A program made the position numbers and the translations under genes. Of a DNA stretch of 10,768 nucleotides, positions 1-7,287 are shown piece by piece. The number at the start of each line of letters is the position of its first letter. The first letter of the stretch is position 1. The DNA is from Cyanobium sp. M55B138 (GTDB taxonomy: Bacteria > Cyanobacteriota > Cyanobacteriia > PCC-6307 > Cyanobiaceae), in assembly GCA_018400215.1 (NCBI GenBank), contig JAGYNF010000039.1:1-10768 (forward strand), written 5' to 3'. The notes beneath the pieces are model-generated. The model had not been told where the DNA came from. It saw only the letters and a program-made list of their open reading frames with translations, and did no database searches.

Positions 1-1275
1 CGGCTAGCTCTTGCTTGCTTGGTTTTCCTCCCCCTACCAAGCCCCTGTCAACCAAGCAACGAGATCGAAGCCCCTCCATCGCAACCATCAGCCCAGGAAG
101 AACGCATCGAAACCCATGCGTCATGGATCAAGCCACCCGAATGGCTGGATCTGAAGCTGCAACTGCAGGCCCAGCCCCTGGCCAACCCCAGGGGCGGCCA
201 GGAGCAGAGCGCTAGCTGGATGCAGCAGCTCACCCTGGATCTGCAGCTGGGGTCAGGTCTGGCCAAGCCTCCGGCCGACTGGCGGGAGGCCGACCACTGG
301 CGTGGGCACCTGGAGCTCAGCCTGTTCAGCGGCCAGCCCAACTGGGCAGAGCGCATCGGGGCGGCCTTCCCCCTGCAGGCCACCGCCAGCCCCAATGGCC
401 TCTGGCTCACCGAGGCGAGCGTGGAGCGCCACCCCGGCACGGGTGGGCTGGGGCTGAAAGCCGGGCTGTTCTCGCTCGACCCGGACTGGGTCACGGCGCC
501 GGTGCTGAATGCCTACGTGCATGCGGCGCTGAACAACAACCTCAACCTGAATGTGGAAGGGTTGCCGATCAATCCGGCCGTGGCCCCTGGCCTGCAGGTG
601 AGCTGGACGCCGGGCGCCGATGGGCGGTGGGGCAGCTGGCAGCTGGGTGGTTTCTGGCTCGATCCGGTGGATGCGCTGGCCGAGCTGTTCGGGGTGAACC
701 CTGGCCTGCCGGAGGTGCGGGGCAGCGCCCAGCTGCTGCAGTGGCGCTACGGACGCCTGCCGGGCTGGCAGCATGCCGAGACGCCATTGGTCCATCCCGG
801 CGGCCCGGTGCCGCGCCAGCTGCCGCCGCCCCTGCTGCAGCTGGGCGGCCTGATGGTGCGTGCTGGCCAGGATGGCGGCAACACCGCTGTTCTGACGGGC
901 AGCCTCACCGCCGCCGCGCCCCTGCCGGTGGGGCTCGACAACCGGCTGTGGCTGGGGGTGAACGCCGGCCAGGAGCGCTCCAGCAACAAGGTGCCCCTGT
1001 TTCTGGCCGGCGGCTGGCTGAACCAGGGGCTGCTGCCCGGCCGGCCCCGGGATGTGCTGGCGATCGGCTATGGCCGCAGTCGCCTGAATGGCCAGCAGTG
1101 GGCCAGCGGGGGGAGCCAATCCACCCGCCATGAAGCGGTGCTGGAGCTGAACTACAGCTGGCAGGTAAACCAGCACCTCAGCCTGCAGCCGGTGCTGCAG
1201 CTGATCCTCCACCCCGATGGCCGCAACGCGGATCCGATCCTGGCCACCGGCCTGGGGATCAACCTGCAGTTCTGA
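1..1275 (+). CDS. OprB-family carbohydrate porin (5' end outside window)
   Basis: Outer-membrane beta-barrel porin of the OprB (carbohydrate-selective) family, expected to let small solutes through the outer membrane. The frame is open from base 1 and the first residues visible (RLALACLVFLPLPSPCQ) read as a signal-peptide core, so the true start is probably just left of the window. A TTG at 19 is open to use but has no Shine-Dalgarno and would cut the signal peptide. The body has alternating hydrophobic/polar strand patterns, an OprB-like C-terminal block (GGWLNQGLLPGRPRDVLAIG, then HLSLQPVLQLILHPDG) and ends in phenylalanine (LGINLQF), the usual barrel-assembly signal. About 424 codons are visible, normal for a porin without SLH domain. 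Many cyanobacterial porins carry an N-terminal SLH domain; none is seen after the signal peptide. The gene converges on the J-domain gene with 21 bases between stops and no clear terminator. The substrate cannot be read from sequence. Confidence 0.85.
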   Translation, partial: RLALACLVFLPLPSPCQPSNEIEAPPSQPSAQEERIETHASWIKPPEWLDLKLQLQAQPLANPRGGQEQSASWMQQLTLDLQLGSGLAKPPADWREADHWRGHLELSLFSGQPNWAERIGAAFPLQATASPNGLWLTEASVERHPGTGGLGLKAGLFSLDPDWVTAPVLNAYVHAALNNNLNLNVEGLPINPAVAPGLQVSWTPGADGRWGSWQLGGFWLDPVDALAELFGVNPGLPEVRGSAQLLQWRYGRLPGWQHAETPLVHPGGPVPRQLPPPLLQLGGLMVRAGQDGGNTAVLTGSLTAAAPLPVGLDNRLWLGVNAGQERSSNKVPLFLAGGWLNQGLLPGRPRDVLAIGYGRSRLNGQQWASGGSQSTRHEAVLELNYSWQVNQHLSLQPVLQLILHPDGRNADPILATGLGINLQF

Positions 1276-1296
1276 ATCGGCCGGTGCGGGTGCCGC

Positions 1297-2082
1297 TCAA
1301 CCGATCAGCAACCGGTAGGCGGCGTCGAGGCGGTGGAAGGCCTCCGCATCGCCGCCCAGGTCGGGATGGTGGGCCTTGGCCAGGCGTCGGTAGGCCCGCT
1401 TGATCGCGGCGGTGGAGGCGCCGGGCTCCAGCCCCAGCAGGTGCAGGGCTGCGCGGCGGGGGTCGCTGGTGCTGCCGGCTTGGCTGGCTCGCTGGCTTTG
1501 GCTGTGCTGGCCTTGGCTGTGGTTTTCGGTGCGGGTGCCGCTCGAGCGCGGCCTGGGGATGAGCCGCAGCAGATCGTCCACCAGCCGCAGTGGGGCATCA
1601 CTGAGCCACTCCGCCGCCCGCACGCCATGGAGCGCAAAGGCGGCCCGCACGGCCCAGCGCACCCTGCTGTGGGGGCCACGCAGGGCCTCCGCCAGCTCCA
1701 CCCCCAGGCCCGGCGCGCGACGCTCCAGCTCCTGCTCGAGGCTGAGCTGCGGATTCCAGCTGCGCCGCCGCCGATCCTCCACCAAACCGCGCAGCCCCCC
1801 CGGCGGGCCGATGCGCAACTCCTGCCAGCGGGGATGGCGGGCCAGGGCCAGGCCCCAGCGCTCCACCTGCTCAGCGGTGATGCCATGGTTGCCGCCACCG
1901 GTCACCGTGCGGTCGTGCTGGGCGCGATCCATCTGCTGCTCCTGCAGCAGCAGCCGCAGGCGGCGCACCTCGCGGCGCAGGGCGTCGTTCTCGGCCAGCA
2001 GGGTGTCCACATTGCTGGTCACCACGCCACGGGAGGGCTGTCTGGCTCCCGTGCGTTGACCCGTGCGGGGATCAAAACCCAT
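1297..2082 (-). CDS. J-domain protein with N-terminal coiled coil and C-terminal J domain
   Basis: A 261-residue DnaJ-like co-chaperone candidate. The J domain is at the extreme C-terminus (about residues 208-261) with an intact HPD tripeptide at 239-241 (KAHHPDLGGD), the motif that stimulates Hsp70 ATPase. Residues about 22-52 (leucine- and arginine-rich, heptad-like) look like a coiled coil. Residues 68-178 are a helical middle region I do not recognise, and 185-206 is a Gln/Ser/His-rich linker. There is no Gly/Phe region, zinc-finger domain or DnaJ C-terminal domain, so this is a class C J-protein with an unknown client. The ATG lies 3 bases after the stop of the upstream gene (TGA ACC ATG) with no evident Shine-Dalgarno, which suggests coupled translation. 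It is the last gene of the minus-strand train. J-domain assignment is firm; cellular role is unknown. Confidence 0.85.
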   Translation of the reverse strand: MGFDPRTGQRTGARQPSRGVVTSNVDTLLAENDALRREVRRLRLLLQEQQMDRAQHDRTVTGGGNHGITAEQVERWGLALARHPRWQELRIGPPGGLRGLVEDRRRRSWNPQLSLEQELERRAPGLGVELAEALRGPHSRVRWAVRAAFALHGVRAAEWLSDAPLRLVDDLLRLIPRPRSSGTRTENHSQGQHSQSQRASQAGSTSDPRRAALHLLGLEPGASTAAIKRAYRRLAKAHHPDLGGDAEAFHRLDAAYRLLIG

Positions 2083-2085
2083 GGT

Positions 2086-2664
2086 TCAGGCCAGCACCAG
2101 CCGCCGGGCGCTGCGCGCCAGCCCTTCAGCGCAGTCGCCCCGCATCAGCAAACCGGAGCCGCCCCAGATCAGGCGCGGGGCCAGATCGGCCGCCCCGGCA
2201 CCCAGCTCCCGCAGGGGCGCAAACCCCAACTGGCGGAAGTAGCGCACCAGCCGGCGGTGCTGCTGCTCCCCATCGCGAATCGCCAGCAGGGTGGCCTGGC
2301 GGCAGGGGGTGGCCTCGAGGGCCCAGGCGAAGGTGGCGGCCCAGATCAGCGGCCCCACCGCCGCCGTGTGCTCCCCCTGCACCCGCATCGTGTCGAGCCG
2401 CAGGCCAGCTGGGGTGGGCAGGGCCCAGCCCTTGAGGTCACCGAGCAGCAGCAGCGGTGCGGCGGGATCGGCCGGATCGCCGCGGCGGGCCACGCCCACC
2501 CGCAGGCTCCAGGCCAGGCCCAGCGGTCTTCCCAGCTGCAGGCGCAGCAGCAGGCCCCTTCGGCTGGCCTCCGCCTCCAGCTGCTGCAGGCGGGGAGAAG
2601 GCTCCTCGGGGGCGGGGCTCGACATGGGCGGTGAGGAGGAACTGGGACAGTCTTGAACGGCCAC
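2086..2664 (-). CDS. Conserved hypothetical protein, GNAT-like C-terminal part
   Basis: A 192-residue protein I know only as a type found in picocyanobacteria. Residues 1-24 are Pro/Ser-rich and probably disordered. The rest alternates strands and helices. Residues 123-148 (ATLLAIRDGEQQHRRLVRYF followed by RQLGF) resemble the last strand-helix of GNAT acetyltransferases, where a buried strand precedes a helix and a LGF turn. The acetyl-CoA pyrophosphate loop (Q/R-x-x-G-x-G/A) is not visible, so it may be a degenerate or non-catalytic GNAT fold. The start chosen is GTG at 2664, 12 bases after the stop of the DUF2459 gene, preceded by GGAG very close to it. An ATG at 2625 would remove 13 residues but has a C-rich upstream region. 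The gene sits between DUF2459 and the J-domain gene in a tight run. No function is proposed. Confidence 0.7.
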   Translation of the reverse strand: MAVQDCPSSSSPPMSSPAPEEPSPRLQQLEAEASRRGLLLRLQLGRPLGLAWSLRVGVARRGDPADPAAPLLLLGDLKGWALPTPAGLRLDTMRVQGEHTAAVGPLIWAATFAWALEATPCRQATLLAIRDGEQQHRRLVRYFRQLGFAPLRELGAGAADLAPRLIWGGSGLLMRGDCAEGLARSARRLVLA

Positions 2665-2676
2665 CGCTCCGAAGCC

Positions 2677-3306
2677 TCAAGGCACCGGGCGAAAACCGAT
2701 CAGCCGTCCCGGCACCTGCAGGGGCAGCAACACCCCCCAGGCCGAATGGGCCAGGCCGGCATCCCCCAGCCGGCGCACGGTCCACCAGTTGCAGTTGCGG
2801 TTCCAGAGGTAGGTGCTCTTGGCGGGGAAAAAGCGGGCCGAGCCGCCTGCCGGCCAGGGCAGGGGTGCAGCCCGGCTGCCCTCCGGCCCGCGGCGGAAAC
2901 GACGCTCCAGGCTGGTGAGCAGGGCCTGCAGGGTGGGGGCATCCACCCGCCGCTCCAGCACCCGCCGGGCACCCTGCAGCCGCGGCGGATCGGGGTGGCC
3001 GGCCAGGAACAGCACGGATTCTGTGGGTAGGAACAGCGCGGCGGCCACGGCGACGGGGTGCCGCTTAGCCTCGCCGTAGTAGCGCCGGTCGCCCCAGGCC
3101 GCCTCAAGGAATGGGGCCGCCTCAGCGCCGGGGGGTCCCAGCCGCCAGCCCGGCGGCTGTTGCGCCACGATCGCCGTGTGCAGCCCCCAGTCCACCACCA
3201 GCACCCGATAGGAACCATCGGGCGGCAAGGGCACGGCCTCAGCCAGGGGTAGACCGAGGGAAAACACAGCCAGGGCCAGGGTGGCCGGCGCGGTTGCGCG
3301 CACCAT
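2677..3306 (-). CDS. DUF2459 family exported protein
   Basis: A 209-residue protein of the DUF2459 (TIGR02117) family, function unknown. From the ATG at 3306 it begins with a signal peptide or anchor (MVRATAPATLALAVFSLGLP, possible cleavage after LAEA at residue 24). Family-type motifs follow: VVDWGLHTAIV (His43), AAWGDRRYYGEA (residues 69-80) and a C-terminal NCNWWTVRRLGDAG (Cys173). A conserved His and a conserved Asn-Cys would fit a papain-like thiol hydrolase, but that is speculation. The open frame continues upstream to 3609, but that part overlaps the GST-DUF952 gene and includes a glutaminase-like remnant, so I take the signal-peptide ATG as start. There is no clear Shine-Dalgarno; GTG follows immediately as an alternative. 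Its stop is 12 bases before the next gene. Family call is good, role unknown. Confidence 0.75.
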   Translation of the reverse strand: MVRATAPATLALAVFSLGLPLAEAVPLPPDGSYRVLVVDWGLHTAIVAQQPPGWRLGPPGAEAAPFLEAAWGDRRYYGEAKRHPVAVAAALFLPTESVLFLAGHPDPPRLQGARRVLERRVDAPTLQALLTSLERRFRRGPEGSRAAPLPWPAGGSARFFPAKSTYLWNRNCNWWTVRRLGDAGLAHSAWGVLLPLQVPGRLIGFRPVP

Positions 3307-3309
3307 GGC

Positions 3310-3515
3310 GGTGATCTTGATGCTGCGGATCAGGTAGGCGATGGCAAAGTTGTTGTCTGCAGTGTCTCGCTCCGGGAGCATCCTCTCTTCGCTGAAGCGC
3401 ACAGACGCCACGCCAGCGCAGAGCCTTTCCCACAGATCCATGATCGTCTGGGTGATCTGCCGGGTGCTCAGATCGGAGGCCCCGATGCCACCAGGCCTGC
3501 TGGCGCGAATCTGCG
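3310..3515 (-). pseudogene. Decayed glutaminase-like fragment (frameshifted)
   Basis: This gap between two genes carries protein-like sequence in two frames. From 3474 down to 3310 the frame reads DLSTRQITQTIMDLWERLCA and then RFSEERMLPERDTADNNFAI plus AYLIRS. This matches the serine-dependent glutaminase (PF04960) segment whose human KGA version reads SEKETGDRNYAIGYYLKE. The Glu and Asn that bind substrate in that family, seven residues apart (E381 and N388 in KGA), are both kept (E of PERD, second N of DNN). From 3515 to about 3480, one frame over, RRFAPAGLVASG resembles the family's NPFxNAGAL motif that lies just upstream in glutaminases. The two parts need a frameshift at about 3474-3482. 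The catalytic Ser-x-x-Lys region and the whole C-terminal half are absent, so an active enzyme is impossible. Assignment is by eye from remembered family motifs. Confidence 0.5.
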
Positions 3516-3532
3516 GGGACATGTCCTGGGCT

Positions 3533-4528
3533 TCAGCACCGCCATGGCTCCGCGCGCACCACGGCTTCCACAGGCAAAGGCCCGTAGAGGTGGGGGAAGA
3601 GCTCCCCACCGTTGGCCTGTTCGAGACGAACCTCCAGACCGGCTTCCCTCAGACGCTGCCGATCCACTGTCAGCAGCACCAGTTCATCCCCAGCCAGATC
3701 CCCAAAAAAGGTTGCCGCAGTGCCGCCCACCTGGTGGGCGTTGCTGAGATGCATGAACCCCACCTCCTCCAGGGAGCGCCCACGGGTGGAGCGGCGATAC
3801 TCGCCATCCGCCCGGGCCACCTGCCACTCTGGCCGCAGCGCCAGGTGATACAGCCAGCTGGGAGAGCGCCAGACTGCCCGTTCCGCCCAGGGCTCCCCGC
3901 ACACAGCCGCCAACTCCGGCCCAGCCAGGAACCGACCCAGCCAGGCCTGGAGTGCCCCGATCTGGGGCTCTGCATCGAAGCCCGTCGGATCAGCCAAGCG
4001 GAACTGGCGCACAAAGGGCAGCAGAGCCCAATCGACGAGCGATGGCCGATCGCCGAGCAACCAGCCCCCCAGCTCTAGCCGTTGATTCCAGCGACGCAGG
4101 ATGGCGAGGCCGGCGAGGTGATGGGCCCCCAACGCTTCCCCGGGATAGCGCTCGGGATATTTGAAGCGATCGAGGTGGTGCTTGAAGTGCCCGTCGTTCT
4201 CGGCGATCAGCGCGGCCATCGTGGCCCGATCGGCAGCGCTCCAACCCGTGCACCAACCGTGGGGATCGCCACGCTCCAGGGCCCAGTGCATGATCGCCAG
4301 GCTTTCGTCGAGCACCTGGGAATCCAGCACCGGCTCGCCGATCTGCAGCACCGGCACCGTGCCCTTGGCCGAGGCCTCCAGCAGCTCGGGGGGCTTGGCC
4401 TTCAGGCTCACCTCCCGCAACTCCAGATCCACCCCCGGCTGCAGGCCCGCCGCTGCCAGGGCCAGCCGGGCCCGGATCGCATAGGGACAGCGGCGGAAGC
4501 TGTAGAGGATGGGCCGGAGCTCAGCCAC
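3533..4528 (-). CDS. Glutathione S-transferase fused to a DUF952 domain
   Basis: A 331-residue two-domain protein. Residues about 4-80 are a thioredoxin-fold GST N-domain with a glutaredoxin-like FRRCPYAIRAR (Cys14), the cis-proline GTVPVLQIG (Pro59) and the glutathione gamma-glutamyl contact DES (Glu75-Ser76). Residues about 95-205 are the helical GST C-domain, with GGWLLGDRPSLVDWALLPF matching the N-capping box region. From about residue 225 a DUF952 domain follows: WLYHLALRPEW, GFMHLSNAHQV and FPHLYGPLPVEAVV. Each domain is often found as its own small protein. The cysteine suggests glutathione-dependent reduction or thiol transfer rather than classic conjugation. The start is GTG at 4528: it overlaps the trhO stop by 8 bases (GTGGCTGA) and has GAGG at 4538-4541, 9 bases upstream. 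A longer open frame to 4603 has no family similarity. Substrate unknown. Confidence 0.8.
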   Translation of the reverse strand: MAELRPILYSFRRCPYAIRARLALAAAGLQPGVDLELREVSLKAKPPELLEASAKGTVPVLQIGEPVLDSQVLDESLAIMHWALERGDPHGWCTGWSAADRATMAALIAENDGHFKHHLDRFKYPERYPGEALGAHHLAGLAILRRWNQRLELGGWLLGDRPSLVDWALLPFVRQFRLADPTGFDAEPQIGALQAWLGRFLAGPELAAVCGEPWAERAVWRSPSWLYHLALRPEWQVARADGEYRRSTRGRSLEEVGFMHLSNAHQVGGTAATFFGDLAGDELVLLTVDRQRLREAGLEVRLEQANGGELFPHLYGPLPVEAVVRAEPWRC

Positions 4529-5471
4529 CGATGTGGGCCTCACCCCGCCGGCGGGCGTGCTCGATCTGGCGCTGGCGCTCAGCAAACCGGGCCCGATCGC
4601 CATCGCTGAAGCGCCCGATGCAATGGCGGCAGCTCACCCCTGGCGCGTAGCTGGCCAGCTGGCGATCCTGCGGCGAGAGGGGCAGGCCGCAGGCGTGGCA
4701 GAGGCTGTGCTCGCCGGGCTCGAGCTGGTGGTTAAGCGCCACCCGCTGGTCGAACACAAAACACTCACCGCACCAGCTGCTGCGCTCCGCCGGGATCTCC
4801 TCCAGATAGCGCAGGATGCCGCCCTGCAGGTGGTGCACCCCATCGAAGCCCCGCTGCTGCAGGTAGGCCGTGGCCTTCTCGCAGCGGATGCCACCGGTGC
4901 AGAACATGGCGATGGCTTTGGGCTGGCGCTCGGCCACCAGGGGCTTGAGCTCGCGCTCCACCCAGGCGGGAAAGTCGCGGAAGCTTTCCGTGCCCGGATT
5001 GATCGCGCCCGCAAACGTGCCAATCGCCACCTCATAGGCATTGCGGGTGTCGATCACCAGGGTGTCGGGGTGGGCGATCAGGGCATCCCAGCGCTGCGGA
5101 GGCACGGGGGTACCCACCGCCGAAGTCAGATAGGGCGCCACCTCCGGCTGGCCCAGGGTCACGATCTCGCGCTTGAGCCGCACCTTGAGCCGGTGGAAGG
5201 GCTGCACGTTGGCCCGGCTGCACTTGGCCTCCAGCCGCTCCAAACCCGCCAACTGGCGCAGCCGCAGCAGCACCGCCGCCACGCCGGCATCCGGTCCGGC
5301 GACCGTGCCGTTCACCCCCTCGGCCGCCAGCAGCACCGTGCCGCGCACGCCCTGGGCCGCCGCCAGGGCCTGCAGCTCCGCCCGCAACTGGGGCAGCCCC
5401 TCAAGGGCGGCAAAGCGGTAGAAGGCTGCCACCAGAATGGCGGGCTCAACTGGGGCAACGGCTTCGGCCAT
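4521..5471 (-). CDS. trhO: tRNA uridine(34) hydroxylase TrhO (rhodanese family, YceA-like)
   Basis: A 316-residue rhodanese-domain protein of the TrhO/YceA family, which uses oxygen to make 5-hydroxyuridine at the wobble position 34 of tRNAs. The N-terminal acylphosphatase-like part (residues 10-110) contains LLAAEGVNGTVAG. The rhodanese domain (about 125-225) has VIDTRNAYEVAIG and the catalytic loop MFCTGGIRCEKA with Cys191. The C-terminus carries three CxxC pairs (C234/C237, C258/C261, C281/C284), probably a structural metal site, as in longer family members. The start is ATG at 5471, which shares one base with the bioB stop (TGATG) and has GGGAG at 5476-5480. A GTG at 5486 would add five residues but is less well supported. 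Downstream it overlaps the GST fusion by 8 bases. The family call is firm. Confidence 0.93.
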   Translation of the reverse strand: MAEAVAPVEPAILVAAFYRFAALEGLPQLRAELQALAAAQGVRGTVLLAAEGVNGTVAGPDAGVAAVLLRLRQLAGLERLEAKCSRANVQPFHRLKVRLKREIVTLGQPEVAPYLTSAVGTPVPPQRWDALIAHPDTLVIDTRNAYEVAIGTFAGAINPGTESFRDFPAWVERELKPLVAERQPKAIAMFCTGGIRCEKATAYLQQRGFDGVHHLQGGILRYLEEIPAERSSWCGECFVFDQRVALNHQLEPGEHSLCHACGLPLSPQDRQLASYAPGVSCRHCIGRFSDGDRARFAERQRQIEHARRRGEAHIGG

Positions 5472-6460
5472 CACGCTCCCACGCACGCCGCCACCCGTGG
5501 CTCCTGCCAGGCCTGCACCCCGGCGGCGGCCAGCAGCTCCCGGTCGGCCTCCACCGCCGGATTGGAGGTGGTGAGCAGGGTGTCGCCGTAGAAGATCGAA
5601 TCGGCCCCGGCCAGCAGGCAGAGGATCTGGGCCTCGCGGCTGAGCTGCTCCCGGCCGGCGCTGAGCCGCACGCGCGAATGGGGCATCAGGATGCGGGCGG
5701 TGGCCACCATGCGCACCAGCTCGAGTGGATCCACGGCGGGCTGGCCCTCCAGCGGCGTGCCCTCCACCGCCACCAGGGCGTTGATCGGCACACTTTCGGG
5801 GTGGGGCTCCAGGTTGGCGAGCACCTGCAGCAGGCTGGCCCGGTCCTGGGGCCCCTCACCCATGCCGATGATGCCGCCACAGCACAGGGCAATCCCGGCC
5901 TGACGCACCCGCTGCAGGGTCTCCAGCCGCTCCTGGTAGCTGCGGGTGGTGATGATCCGGTCGTAGTGCTCGGGGCTGGTGTCGAGGTTGTGGTTGTAGC
6001 TGGTGAGGCCGGCTTCGGCGAGGCGGTCGGCCTGGCGGTCGGTGAGCATGCCGGCGGTCACGCAGGCCTCCAGCCCCAGCTCGCGCACGCCCCGCACCAT
6101 CTGCAGCATCGCCTCAAAGGGGGCACCGTCGCGGATCTCGCGCCAGGCCCAGCCCATGCAGAAGCGATGGGCACCGGCCGCCTTGGCCGCCCGCGCCCGG
6201 GCCAGCACCGGCCCCACCTCCAGCTCGGGCCGACCGGCCACATCGGCGCTGTGGTGCAGCGACTGGGGGCAATAGGCGCAGTCCTCCTCGCAGCCGCCGG
6301 TCTTCACGCTCAGCAGCGAGGCCAGCTGCACCCGGTAGCCGGGATTGGCCTCGCGATGCACGGCCTGGGCCCGCCAGAGCAGCTCCATCAGGGGCAGCTC
6401 CAGCAACGTGTGAATCTCGGCGCAACTCCAGTCGTGGCGGATGGGCACGGAGGCAAGCAT
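5471..6460 (-). CDS. bioB: Biotin synthase
   Basis: A 329-residue radical-SAM enzyme that inserts sulfur into dethiobiotin, the last step of biotin synthesis in the cytoplasm. The [4Fe-4S]/SAM motif is [15 protein letters not shown] with Cys57, Cys61 and Cys64. Other family blocks are [11 protein letters not shown] (second-cluster Cys in the FCMG motif), [24 protein letters not shown] and the C-terminal [12 protein letters not shown], whose Arg is the unusual ligand to the second iron-sulfur cluster. The length is normal for BioB. The ATG at 6460 has no good Shine-Dalgarno; it lies 26 bases after the uppS stop. The stop shares a base with the trhO start. No other biotin genes are in the window, which is common in cyanobacteria. 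Identification is very secure. Confidence 0.97.
   Translation of the reverse strand: MLASVPIRHDWSCAEIHTLLELPLMELLWRAQAVHREANPGYRVQLASLLSVKTGGCEEDCAYCPQSLHHSADVAGRPELEVGPVLARARAAKAAGAHRFCMGWAWREIRDGAPFEAMLQMVRGVRELGLEACVTAGMLTDRQADRLAEAGLTSYNHNLDTSPEHYDRIITTRSYQERLETLQRVRQAGIALCCGGIIGMGEGPQDRASLLQVLANLEPHPESVPINALVAVEGTPLEGQPAVDPLELVRMVATARILMPHSRVRLSAGREQLSREAQILCLLAGADSIFYGDTLLTTSNPAVEADRELLAAAGVQAWQEPRVAACVGA
5476..5480 (-). promoter_or_regulatory. Shine-Dalgarno site of trhO
   Basis: On the minus strand GGGAG lies four bases before the ATG at 5471 and inside the last codons of bioB. It favours this ATG over the upstream GTG at 5486. Together with the TGATG stop/start overlap it points to translation of trhO by ribosomes finishing bioB or re-initiating there. 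Confidence 0.6.
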
Positions 6461-6486
6461 GGACAGGGATCAACGAAAGGGGCGTT

Positions 6487-7287
6487 TCAGCCGGGGGAGT
6501 CAACCCCGCCAAAGCGGCGCTGGCGACTCTGATAGTCGAGCAGGGCGGCCAACAGGGCCGCTTGATCAAAATCGGGCCAGAGCACATCGGTGATGTGCAT
6601 CTCGGCATAGGCCAGTTGCCAGAGCAGGAAATTGCTGATCCGCTGCTCGCCACTGGTGCGAATCAGCAGATCGGGATCGTTCTCACCGGCGGTGTGGAGC
6701 TCGGCGGCAAAGCGGGTTTCATCGATCGCAGCCGGATCGAGTTCACCGCGGGCCACCCGTTCGGCCAGGCGGCGCGCGGCCTCCACCAGCTCGGCCCGGC
6801 CGCCGTAGTTGGTGCACACGTTGAAGCGGATGCCCTCATTGGCGGCGGTGCGCGCCATCGCGTCGGCGATCAAACGCTGCAGGCCCAACGGCAAGGGCTC
6901 GAGGTTGCCGAGAAAGCGAATCCGCACCCGCTCCCGCTCCAGCCCCTGCAATTCGCGCTGCAACACCCGCTCAAACAGGGCCATCAGGAAGCTCACCTCC
7001 TCCCCTGGCCGGTTCCAGTTCTCGGTGGAAAAGGCATAGGCGGTGAGGGTGCCAATACCCCAATCGCTGCAGAGGCGCAGGGTGCGCTTGAGCGCCTCCA
7101 CCCCCTCGCGGTGCCCCATCACCCGGGGCAGGCCACGGCGCCGGGCCCAGCGGCCGTTGCCGTCCATGATCAGCGCCACGTGGCGGGGCAGCCGGGCCTG
7201 ATCCAGCTCCGCTGGCAACCCCAGGGGCCGCGGCCCGGAGGTCAACGCACTGGCCATAGGGCTGTCGGTCGCCAGGGCGCGACTCAT
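6487..7287 (-). CDS. uppS: Isoprenyl transferase (undecaprenyl diphosphate synthase)
   Basis: A 266-residue cis-prenyltransferase that builds the C55 lipid carrier for peptidoglycan and surface polysaccharides by adding isopentenyl units to farnesyl diphosphate. The signature [20 protein letters not shown] lies at residues 36-55 with catalytic Asp42. Further family blocks are [40 protein letters not shown] and [20 protein letters not shown], the last contacting isopentenyl diphosphate. About 30 residues precede the conserved domain, so a later start at Met11 is possible. I keep the ATG at 7287 because it overlaps the cdaA stop as ATGA, the standard coupled junction. Length is typical of the family. 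Identification is very secure; exact chain length of the product is inferred. Confidence 0.96.
   Translation of the reverse strand: MSRALATDSPMASALTSGPRPLGLPAELDQARLPRHVALIMDGNGRWARRRGLPRVMGHREGVEALKRTLRLCSDWGIGTLTAYAFSTENWNRPGEEVSFLMALFERVLQRELQGLERERVRIRFLGNLEPLPLGLQRLIADAMARTAANEGIRFNVCTNYGGRAELVEAARRLAERVARGELDPAAIDETRFAAELHTAGENDPDLLIRTSGEQRISNFLLWQLAYAEMHITDVLWPDFDQAALLAALLDYQSRQRRFGGVDSPG

Noticed and set aside
1276..1296. Bidirectional terminator between the convergent porin and J-domain genes
   Set aside because: Only a weak, wobble-containing stem (CGGTG/TGCCG) and no T-tract on either strand were seen.
1480..1521. Repeated TGGCT units as a tandem repeat locus
   Set aside because: The units are imperfect and in the coding frame of the J-protein's Gln/Ser-rich linker, so low-complexity coding explains them.
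1333..2634. 433-codon open frame on the plus strand
   Set aside because: It is antisense to the J-domain and GNAT-like genes, whose frames contain real motifs (HPD) and tight junctions; composition is that of a GC-rich shadow frame.
3424..3432. TTTCCCACA as a second DnaA box
   Set aside because: It has a mismatch to TTWTNCACA and lies inside the glutaminase-like remnant in non-AT-rich DNA, so it is not convincing.
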